A stretch of DNA of 29,048 bases, from assembly GCA_039801465.1 (NCBI GenBank), contig JBDRUT010000019.1, positions 1-29,048 of the forward strand, read 5' to 3'. The position numbers were made by a program, and so were the translations under genes. Positions 17,618 to 23,941 of this stretch are shown here, piece after piece; positions within the stretch are counted from its first letter, which is position 1; each line of letters opens with the position of its first letter. The notes under the pieces are model-generated. The model was not told the DNA's origin. It was given only the letters and a program-made list of their open reading frames with translations, and made no database searches. The DNA is from JAOABV01 sp039801465 (GTDB lineage Bacteria; Hydrothermota; Tepidihabitantia; Tepidihabitantales; CAIPLT01).

Positions 17618-18820
17618 ATGATTGATTTTAGTTTCACTGAAGAGCAAATAATGATTCAAAAATTAGCGCGAGACTTTGCTCAGAAAGAAGTCGCGCCGAA
17701 AATTAAAGAACAAGACCAGAAAGCCGAATTTGACCGCAGTATCTTAACAAAAATGGCGGATTTGGGCATCTTAGGCCTTTCCATTCCAACTAAATATGGT
17801 GGTAGTGGTGGTGATTATATTTCTTTAGGCTTGGCTTGTGAAGAACTGGAATATGTCGATACCTCGCTACGAGTAATTCTTTCCGTGCATATTGGCTTAA
17901 ACAGCCTAACGATTCTTTCTTGGGGAACTGAAGAACAGAAACAGAAGTATTTAGTGCCTCAAGCCAAAGGTGAGAAGATTGCTACTTTTGGTCTAACTGA
18001 ACCGAATGCCGGTAGCGATGTTGTCGCAATTGAAACTAAAGCCCAAAAATCTGGTGATTATTGGATATTAAATGGCGAAAAGATGTGGATTTCTTTAGCC
18101 GATGTTGCGGACAATTTCTTAATTTTTGCTTGGACCGACCAAGAAAAGCGAAAGAAACGCGACCACTCAGGAATGAGTTGTTTTATTGTTGAACGCAGTT
18201 TTCCTGGTGTATCGACTGCCACCATTCACGGTAAACTCGGTATTCGAGCCGGTAACACAGGTTCTATTTCTCTATCTGATGTTAAAGTTCCCAAAGAGAA
18301 TATGCTGGGCGAAGAAGGTGAAGGATTTAAGATTGCAATGTTCGCTTTAGACCAGGGAAGATATACTGTTGCCTGGGGCGCAACTGGTTTAATTAAAGCC
18401 TGTTTAGACCATTCAGTAAAGTATGCCAATGAGCGAAAAACCTTTGGTGAAGTAATCGGAAAACACCAACTGGTTAAAGAAATGATTTGCGATATGGTTT
18501 CCGGATATGAGTGTTCTAAATTGTTATGCTTAAAAGCCGGCTGGCTGAAAAATAAAGGTATGCGCAGTACTAAAGAGACATCTTTAGCCAAAATGTATGC
18601 TTGCGATGCTTCAGAAAAAGCCGCATCCCATGCAGTGCAAATTTATGGTGCCTATGGTTATTCGGATGAATATCCCGTAGAACGATTCTATCGCAATGCT
18701 AAAGGTGCAGTGATTTATGAAGGTTCGCGTGAAATCCACAAACTGATGCAAGCCGATTATGCTCTTGGCTATCGCATTGATAAACCAACACGATGTTCTT
18801 TGCCAATACCAGAAGAATAG
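17618..18820 (+). CDS. Acyl-CoA dehydrogenase
   Basis: 400 residues of the FAD-dependent acyl-CoA dehydrogenase family, which makes the alpha,beta double bond of acyl-CoA thioesters and passes electrons to ETF. Motifs: FGLTEPNAGSDV (FAD/substrate signature, about 126-137), MWISLADVADNFLIFAWT, the RxTFGxxIxxHQ-like segment RKTFGEVIGKHQLVKE, and the catalytic base Glu368 in VIYEGSREIHKL. That position is shared by short-chain, butyryl and glutaryl-type members. Substrate is not decided by sequence alone. Start: AAAGGAG 6 nt upstream and a normal MIDFSFTEEQ N-terminus. Both the start and the end of the gene have partial tandem duplicates. No ETF genes are in the window. Confidence 0.94.
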   Translation: MIDFSFTEEQIMIQKLARDFAQKEVAPKIKEQDQKAEFDRSILTKMADLGILGLSIPTKYGGSGGDYISLGLACEELEYVDTSLRVILSVHIGLNSLTILSWGTEEQKQKYLVPQAKGEKIATFGLTEPNAGSDVVAIETKAQKSGDYWILNGEKMWISLADVADNFLIFAWTDQEKRKKRDHSGMSCFIVERSFPGVSTATIHGKLGIRAGNTGSISLSDVKVPKENMLGEEGEGFKIAMFALDQGRYTVAWGATGLIKACLDHSVKYANERKTFGEVIGKHQLVKEMICDMVSGYECSKLLCLKAGWLKNKGMRSTKETSLAKMYACDASEKAASHAVQIYGAYGYSDEYPVERFYRNAKGAVIYEGSREIHKLMQADYALGYRIDKPTRCSLPIPEE

Positions 18821-18940
18821 ACTACTACTGTCAAAGTAAAAGATAATACAATTTTGTTCACAAATCGCATAGATAAACCAACGCGATGTTCTTTGCCAAT
18901 ACCAGAAGAATAAATTGATATTGTCAAAGTAAAAAATTAC
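18773..18940 (+). repeat. 93-bp tandem duplication of the dehydrogenase 3' end
   Basis: The last 15 codons plus stop (from CGCATTGATAAACC at 18773) recur at 18866 with a 93-bp period. The coding part (48 bp) differs at three positions, all third-base and synonymous: ATT/ATA, ACA/ACG and the stop TAG/TAA. The non-coding continuation differs at about 10 of 30 positions. The frame is open between the two stops, so a TAG read-through product would carry the 15-residue tail RIDKPTRCSLPIPEE twice. Confidence 0.9.
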
Positions 18941-18944
18941 CACT

Positions 18945-19075
18945 AAAAGGAATAGAATGAAACACCGATTGTCTACTCAAAATCTAATATGACATATGAT
19001 ATTCTCATAATCAAAAAGAACAATTCAAATTCATAACAAAAGGAGCAAACCAACATGCCGATTATCTACTTAAAA
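18945..19075 (+). repeat. 93-bp duplicate of the start region of the 63-aa gene
   Basis: AAAAGG...CCGATTGTCTACTCAAAATC (18945-18984) repeats as AAAAGG...CCGATTATCTACTTAAAATC at 19038, period 93 bp. In the upstream copy the ATG position reads ACA, so the equivalent start is lost. A different ATG (18957) opens an 11-codon ORF in another frame, so this copy looks decayed. Confidence 0.75.
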
Positions 19076-19246
19076 TCCGGCGGTTATCTTGAGTGTGAAG
19101 GCTATACAATCAAAGATGGCGTGGTAAAAACTATTGGTGCGACCTTTAAGGAAACAAGTTTTCCACCAAAAGAGACCAAGCAACAAGAGTCAGTAATTCC
19201 ATTATCTAATATTCTCTTCATACTACCGCAAAAAATACCGCAATAG
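19055..19246 (+). CDS. Small hypothetical protein, 63 aa
   Basis: It begins MPIIYLKSGGYLECEGYTIKDG and ends near SNILFILPQKIPQ. The pattern suggests a small beta-rich domain (alternating hydrophobics, KSGG turn) with a polar middle rich in Lys and Glu. No family recognised. Support for a real gene: a good ribosome-binding site (AAAAGGAG, 19038-19045), a balanced composition, and a position downstream of the dehydrogenase on the same strand. Its start region has an upstream duplicate that preserves PI-Y--KS in the corresponding frame. No function is proposed. Confidence 0.6.
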   Translation: MPIIYLKSGGYLECEGYTIKDGVVKTIGATFKETSFPPKETKQQESVIPLSNILFILPQKIPQ

Positions 19247-19301
19247 ATATACAAGGGATTATTAATAGCACAAGACTCAAACACTCTCGGTAACGATTAT
19301 C

Positions 19302-19321
19302 CTTGTCCCGATCCGGACAAG
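19302..19321. terminator. Hairpin between convergent genes (possible terminator)
   Basis: CTTGTCC (19302-19308) and GGACAAG (19315-19321) form a 7-bp GC-containing stem with a 6-nt loop, in the gap between the plus-strand 63-aa gene and the minus-strand lipoprotein gene. No proper U-run follows on either strand (TAAAAATTTC on the plus side), so this may instead be a piece of an intergenic repeat. The rest of 19247-19662 shows only the 78-bp duplication. Confidence 0.35.
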
Positions 19322-19510
19322 TAAAAATTTCTATTCCATTTCCTTTTTATCGTATTGAATAATTCAGAATCTTATAGTAAACTAAAAGTCTAAATCCGGA
19401 AATTACCGAATAAAGATATAACTTTCTAGGCTTTCATCGGTTAATTATGAAGCACAAACATTGACAATATCTCCTTAATTCCGGATAACCCGAAAACGCA
19501 TAACCCTCTT

Positions 19511-19633
19511 TTTGGATTCTATCTTTTATCCGAATTTCTATAACTAAAGATTTTATCGCTTTTATATCATATCCATTAGAAGAAACTTTTTGGATTCTAT
19601 CTTTTATCCAAATTTCTATAACTCTCGATTTTT
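19511..19633 (-). repeat. 78-bp tandem duplication downstream of the lipoprotein gene
   Basis: TTTGGATTCTATCTTTTATC occurs at 19511 and 19589. About 40 of the first 45 bp match between the two units (period 78 bp), then they diverge. It lies just past the stop of the lipoprotein gene in transcription order. An 89-codon frame reads through both copies (VIEI-IKDRIQK twice) but overlaps the lipoprotein and has no other coding support. Confidence 0.75.
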
Positions 19634-19662
19634 CGCCCGGCTTATTAATAATATAGAAAATT

Positions 19663-20427
19663 TTATCGGCTGGTGATTTTTGCTGGTGCTCCGGCCTTTT
19701 CAATTAAGACCATTGTAAGGTCTGAACTTTTCTCCTGTATCTGGACAATCCGTCTTCTATCACTTCGTTCAACGAATACCAAATATTTTGCTGAATCAAA
19801 TGTGAGATTAATCTTATTGCAATCAAAAGTTCCCGATACGCTTTTAACTGTTGCTTTGCCGCCAAATTTAATCGTTCCAAATGCAACTTGTATCAAAAAA
19901 GGATTGACGGTTTTAATTGAATATCTTCTACCTTTTTCAAAGCGTACACAGCGGATTAGATTGAAAATCATTTCATTGTCAAAATATTTTCCTTTTACCG
20001 ATATAGATTTAGCATCTTTTCCATCCATCGTTTCGGTCCAAATATCAATATCAGACTCATCGTAATGGGCTTCAACAATCCGAGAATCAAAATCGGTTTC
20101 CACTCGTCGGTAACTCCAAATGGGCGAAAAATCTTTACGAGAAAAACACACGGCCGTAGAATCAATTAAATAAGTCTCCTGCCAATCGATTTCCTTCAAT
20201 ATTTCTAAGACATAAGTCGGTTCATTTCCTTCCATATCAAAATGTAATATCTCTCGAGCATATCCGATTAATTGGTTATTGTGGTAGATCTGGTAATAAC
20301 ACTTATCGCCATTTTGCCAGTTAGGTGTAGTTAAATCAGATAATATCGAATCCGATTTCCGACAACCAAGAAAACTTAAACCAAATAGAACAAAATAATA
20401 GAAGACACGATTTCGATATACTCGCAT
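19663..20427 (-). CDS. Hypothetical lipoprotein
   Basis: 254 residues. The N-terminus has basic residues (MRVYRNR), a hydrophobic stretch (VFYYFVLFGLSF) and LSFLGC, a lipobox-like site with Cys22 as the presumed lipidated residue. The mature part is rich in beta-strand and aromatic residues, with phrases such as CYYQIYHNNQLIGYA and TYVLEILKEIDW that recall periplasmic DUF3108-like beta-barrel proteins; I do not assign it firmly. It begins 6 bp after the acpS stop with AAAGGA before the ATG, so it is co-transcribed with acpS. It is the last gene of the endoQ-HIT-HAD-acpS run. Confidence 0.75.
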   Translation of the reverse strand: MRVYRNRVFYYFVLFGLSFLGCRKSDSILSDLTTPNWQNGDKCYYQIYHNNQLIGYAREILHFDMEGNEPTYVLEILKEIDWQETYLIDSTAVCFSRKDFSPIWSYRRVETDFDSRIVEAHYDESDIDIWTETMDGKDAKSISVKGKYFDNEMIFNLIRCVRFEKGRRYSIKTVNPFLIQVAFGTIKFGGKATVKSVSGTFDCNKINLTFDSAKYLVFVERSDRRRIVQIQEKSSDLTMVLIEKAGAPAKITSR

Positions 20428-20433
20428 TGTCCT

Positions 20434-20805
20434 TTAATCTTCAATAATTACAATTGCATTAGCATACTCATTGGTATGAGTAATGCTTAATAAAGTCTTT
20501 TTATTATTTAGAATCTCTTTTGCCCTTCCCCTTATTTCTAATTTAGGTGGAGTTTTCTCGTCATCAATAATATTAATATCCTGCCAAGAAATTATTCCGC
20601 GCAAACCTGTGCCTAATGCTTTAGAGAAAGCTTCTTTAGCCGCAAATCGAGCCGCATAGGAGAGATATTTATTTTTTTGCGATTCACAAAAATTTTGCTC
20701 CGTCAAAGTAAATATTCGGTTTTTGAATCGGTCGCCAAATCTTTCTAATGCTTGTCGAATCCTTTTCACTTCAATCAAATCAATTCCGATACCGAAAATT
20801 GCCAT
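20434..20805 (-). CDS. acpS: Holo-[acyl-carrier-protein] synthase
   Basis: 123 residues, the standard AcpS size. It moves the 4'-phosphopantetheine arm from CoA to the serine of acyl carrier protein, activating fatty-acid synthesis. The N-terminal GIGIDLIEVKRI contains the Mg-binding Asp9, and AARFAAKEAFSKALGTG contains Glu58, the second metal ligand, with the conserved KEAxxKAxGTG motif. The C-terminus ends in SITHTNEYANAIVI, as in the family (SxSHxxxYAxAxV). It starts 54 bp after the HAD gene's stop, in an AT-only stretch without a visible Shine-Dalgarno sequence. Confidence 0.95.
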   Translation of the reverse strand: MAIFGIGIDLIEVKRIRQALERFGDRFKNRIFTLTEQNFCESQKNKYLSYAARFAAKEAFSKALGTGLRGIISWQDINIIDDEKTPPKLEIRGRAKEILNNKKTLLSITHTNEYANAIVIIED

Positions 20806-20859
20806 TTTTTAATTTTGAATTTATTGTCACATAAATAATATATCTTTTCTTTGAATATA

Positions 20860-21555
20860 TTAATAATTTTGGTTCTGCTGGTCAATTATTTTTATTAATT
20901 CATAGATGTCGTCAATATCCCAATCCGCTCCGGAGTTTTTTGTCCCAAAAGTATCACCATATCGGGCAAAGACGGTTTTCATTCCTAAAAGTTTGGCACC
21001 AACGATATCCCGTTCTGCCCAATCTCCCACCATAATTGCATCTTCCGGTTTTAACTTTAATAATTCTAAAACTTTGATAAATGGTTCAGGTGCTGGTTTG
21101 CGTTTTTCTGTGTCTTCAAAAGTTACAACAACATCAAAATAATTATGAATATTTAAGGCACATAATCGTAACCAGGCTTGAAGTCTTGGCGCATCCGAGA
21201 CCACGGCCAATTTCAATCCACGCTTTAGTAATTCTAATAAAGTTATGGTTACATGAGGATAGGAAACTAAAACACCCTCACGAGCGCGTCGGTAAGCGAC
21301 AATTCCAGCGGCAAGCATTTTATTCTCAATTCTGCCTAATTCTTGCATTAAAAAATCATCAAACACTTGTTGATATTCAATTCCTTTTTCTTGGTAAATC
21401 TTAAATATTTTGTCGCGAGCCACCTCTTTTTTCATTTGCAAACCAGCATCAATCATTGCTTCGACTGCCGCATCTATTGCAAATTCCTTTAACTTCATAA
21501 AATCGACTAAGGTATTATCTAAATCGAAGATAATCGCTTTTATCTTATTCGCCAT
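20860..21555 (-). CDS. HAD-superfamily phosphatase (subfamily IA)
   Basis: 231 residues with all four HAD motifs: DLDNT with the nucleophile Asp11 and acid/base Asp13, Ser120 in VVSDAP, Lys153 in RKPAPEPF, and GDWAERD with Asp178 and Asp183. A helical cap lies between motifs I and II (about 20-95), placing it in the PGPase/haloacid dehalogenase-like subfamily. The substrate cannot be inferred. There is no Shine-Dalgarno sequence (AACTGCGT before the ATG). The first ~19 codons are duplicated 123 bp upstream in a separate short ORF. Confidence 0.88.
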   Translation of the reverse strand: MANKIKAIIFDLDNTLVDFMKLKEFAIDAAVEAMIDAGLQMKKEVARDKIFKIYQEKGIEYQQVFDDFLMQELGRIENKMLAAGIVAYRRAREGVLVSYPHVTITLLELLKRGLKLAVVSDAPRLQAWLRLCALNIHNYFDVVVTFEDTEKRKPAPEPFIKVLELLKLKPEDAIMVGDWAERDIVGAKLLGMKTVFARYGDTFGTKNSGADWDIDDIYELIKIIDQQNQNY

Positions 21556-21573
21556 ACGCAGTTAATTTAATAA

Positions 21574-21678
21574 TTAAGTTGGGCTCATTATGTGTAGTTC
21601 TATTATCTCCATTAACCCAATAAAGTCGACTAAGGTATTATCTAAATCAAAGATAATCGCTTTTATTTTATTCGGCAT
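21574..21678 (-). repeat. Upstream mini-ORF: 123-bp duplicate of the HAD gene start
   Basis: A 34-codon ORF starts at 21676-21678. It repeats the HAD N-terminus as MPNKIKAIIFDLDNTLVDF (the gene has MANKIKAIIFDLDNTLVDF), with three synonymous and one missense difference, including the full catalytic motif I. It then departs into an unrelated tail ending IMSPT and TAA. The two starts are 123 bp apart. The matching DNA covers about 21621-21684. GCGTATG precedes both starts; neither has a Shine-Dalgarno sequence. Confidence 0.85.
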
Positions 21679-21695
21679 ACGCGGTGTCTCAAATA

Positions 21696-22208
21696 TTAAC
21701 TCTTATCTTTATTAAGATTTGTGTGCAACTCTTTTTTGAGTATCTGATAGGTCTTGTCCAGTTCCTGACAGATAACTTTCGTCTCAGCTAAAATGGGCAT
21801 AAAGTTCGTATCGCCATTCCATCTGGGCACAAGATGAATATGAAAATGGCCTGGAATTCCGGCTCCAGCAATTCGACCAAGATTAGCACCAATATTAAAA
21901 CCGTCTGGCTTTAAGGTCTTTCTAATGGCTTTAACGCATTGTTGAATAAGAAAAAACATTTCACTCATCTCTGCTAAGTTCAACCTTTCAATCTTCCCAA
22001 TATGCCGGTAAGGTGCAATCATTAGATGTCCGGGATTATACGGATATCGATTCATCATAACAAAAGAATGTTTTCCTCGCAAGAGAACTAAACTCGAAGC
22101 ATCATTCTCTATTCGAGATGATTTAATACAAAGGACACACTTTTGCTTTTTATTTTGCTGGCAACTATTAATATACGCCATCCGCCAGGGTGCCCAAATC
22201 TGTCTCAT
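21696..22208 (-). CDS. HIT family nucleotide hydrolase/phosphorylase (Ap4A phosphorylase-like)
   Basis: 170 residues. The HIT signature is HFHIHLVPRW with His121, His123 and His125; the middle His is the nucleophile that carries the AMP intermediate. The N-terminus MRQIWAPWRMAYI and the CVLC pair (Cys24, Cys27), likely half of a zinc site, are typical of the bacterial HIT group annotated as AP-4-A phosphorylase. Other members cut dinucleoside polyphosphates or AMP adducts. It lies 72 bp after the endoQ stop in the same direction. Confidence 0.92.
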   Translation of the reverse strand: MRQIWAPWRMAYINSCQQNKKQKCVLCIKSSRIENDASSLVLLRGKHSFVMMNRYPYNPGHLMIAPYRHIGKIERLNLAEMSEMFFLIQQCVKAIRKTLKPDGFNIGANLGRIAGAGIPGHFHIHLVPRWNGDTNFMPILAETKVICQELDKTYQILKKELHTNLNKDKS

Positions 22209-22280
22209 AAATTTGCTTACTTTATTATGCGCATTAGATATTGATTACTCTTATTACTTAAAATCATTTTCTTTTAAGAT

Positions 22281-23534
22281 TCAAAATAATCTCATTTGGC
22301 TTTCTTTATCTGCAACCGATTCTATTGTTTTTGTTTCTTCTTGGGATAAGACACTGATCTTACCAAACACGCCATCGTAGCCTGGTTTACAGAACACTTC
22401 ACCTTTACGCATCTGAGAAATCGCATAAGCAATTCGTTCATCAGAATGAGTTGCAATTTCAGAAATCGGTGCATTGAGTAAAACATTAAACTCACCAGAA
22501 AGTGCGGTAACTAATTTTAGATATTGATTTCTGACCAGATTAGTATCTCGGCCGACATTCATTGCTTCGGCAATAATCTCTTCTAAAGGAATTAAACTTT
22601 TATAGGGAATTGCTGATTCTGGCACAAAACCTTCCGGTCGGTCCGCTAACATCAAGACCCTATGAGCAACGCCGATAGTTAATTTTTTGCCACACACCGG
22701 ACATAAATTGTCGTTATTAATTGCTTCTTGCGGACTCAAACAGACATCACAATTACGATGACCATCATAATGATATTTACCCTCTTCAGGAAAAAATTCA
22801 ATGGTAAATAAGAAACGATTTTTATCTTTAGTCTTTAAGACTTCTTTTATCTCATAATAAGAGATTTTACAGTTAAAGACATTGGCTTCTCGGCCAATAC
22901 GTGATGGTGAATGAGCATCGGAGTTAGAGATTAGCGTATAACTGTCAAGTTTTGAACAAGTCCAGTTCATCTTTGGGTCAGAAGAAAGGCCTGTTTCCAG
23001 AGCAAAAATTTCAGAAGCAAGTTCGTCAAAACATTCTTCAATTGAGTCAAAGCCAGAATTAGAGCCAAAAAGCGAAAACCAAGGTGTCCAGATATGTGAA
23101 GGAACAACGAAAGCATCCGGAGAGATTTCTCGGATTCGTTCAAGCATAAACTTGGAATCAAGACTAATTACTGGTCTACCATCTGAACTTAAACTACCAA
23201 ATTTAGCTAAAAACTGATTGATTTTATCAACATCTTCAAAACTTGGTGCAAAGATAAGATTATGAATTCGGCGTAATCGTCCACCTTTGGAATAGATATT
23301 ACTCACTTCTGTTGTAAGGATAAAATAAGTATTACCATATTGAAAAATGCCATCATCAACTGGTGTCAGTTCAGTCCTTAAGCTATTGAGCCATTCCGGA
23401 TGAGTAAAATCACTCGTGCCCATCAACTTAATACCTTTTAATTCCGCAGATTCTGCGATTTTCGGAATCACCATATCGCTACTTGTAGCGCGAGAGAATT
23501 TGGAATGGATATGAAAATCTGCAATGAATTCCAT
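22281..23534 (-). CDS. Endonuclease Q family protein (PHP domain plus zinc finger)
   Basis: 417 residues. The N-terminal PHP domain carries the metal ligands DFHIHSKFS (His8, His10), GTSDFTHPEW (residues 39-48), the HNLIFAP and PSHIWTPW segments, and SNSDAHSPSRIGREANVF with Asp206 and His208. A four-cysteine zinc finger follows (Cys262, Cys265, Cys278, Cys281; CDVC and CPVCGKK). That arrangement matches endonuclease Q, first described in Thermococcales and later in some Bacillus. It nicks DNA 5' of deaminated bases (uracil, hypoxanthine, xanthine) and abasic sites. The start lacks a Shine-Dalgarno sequence; a promoter ends 6 nt before the ATG. HIT, HAD, acpS and lipoprotein genes follow in the same direction. 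Confidence 0.88.
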   Translation of the reverse strand: MEFIADFHIHSKFSRATSSDMVIPKIAESAELKGIKLMGTSDFTHPEWLNSLRTELTPVDDGIFQYGNTYFILTTEVSNIYSKGGRLRRIHNLIFAPSFEDVDKINQFLAKFGSLSSDGRPVISLDSKFMLERIREISPDAFVVPSHIWTPWFSLFGSNSGFDSIEECFDELASEIFALETGLSSDPKMNWTCSKLDSYTLISNSDAHSPSRIGREANVFNCKISYYEIKEVLKTKDKNRFLFTIEFFPEEGKYHYDGHRNCDVCLSPQEAINNDNLCPVCGKKLTIGVAHRVLMLADRPEGFVPESAIPYKSLIPLEEIIAEAMNVGRDTNLVRNQYLKLVTALSGEFNVLLNAPISEIATHSDERIAYAISQMRKGEVFCKPGYDGVFGKISVLSQEETKTIESVADKESQMRLF

Positions 23535-23540
23535 TAGATT

Positions 23541-23569
23541 ATTCTATGGAACAAGATTATATTTGTCAA
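23541..23569 (-). promoter_or_regulatory. Promoter of the endoQ operon, predicted leaderless
   Basis: Minus strand: perfect TTGACA (23564-23569), 17-bp spacer, TAGAAT (23541-23546), then 6 nt to the ATG (23532-23534). A normal start distance puts the mRNA 5' end at the start codon. No Shine-Dalgarno sequence is present. Confidence 0.7.
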
Positions 23570-23679
23570 CATCTATTACTATTAAAGCTCTTGTATATTG
23601 TATTATTATAGCGATTAAACTACCAAATACAACGATTGAAAAATCGATGATATTAGAGAACTGAAAAACATAAGTAGGG

Positions 23680-23860
23680 TTCAAAAGGGAAAATGTATTA
23701 TTTTCTTTGACTTTTGAGTTTTGCGTTTTGAATTTATATTCTATCTCCAGAATTTTTATCCGTTTCGGGTACTTCCTTTTGCTCATTCTAAGCGTATACT
23801 TGCCCGTATCGGGCGAAGATCTCCATCCGGATACTTCTCAGCATTCGGGATTCTTCAGTA
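23680..23860. repeat. Dispersed intergenic repeat pieces (copy B)
   Basis: This gap (23570-23941) has no gene. It carries the two modules seen at 12237-12450: TTCAAAAGGGAAAATGTATTA followed by TTTGACTTTTGAGTTTTGCG (about 23680-23735), and CTTGCCCGTATCGGGCGAAG through GGATACTTCTCAGCATTC (23799-23858). A shorter CCGTTTCGGGTACTTCC fragment lies at about 23760. The module order is reversed relative to the other copy. Confidence 0.5.
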
Positions 23861-23941
23861 AATAGACTATTGAAGTAATTTTTTACCTTGGTTGAATATA
23901 TTTTTAAGAAATTTTAAATATCGGATGAGACTAAAAATTAC

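Noticed and set aside
18818..18913. TAG recoded as a sense codon genome-wide
   Set aside because: gcvH ends in TAG at the family's normal length, so TAG works as a stop; only local read-through remains possible.
19434..19703. 89-codon minus-strand ORF
   Set aside because: It runs through the 78-bp tandem duplication and overlaps the lipoprotein end; the repeated peptide reflects the DNA duplication rather than a known protein.
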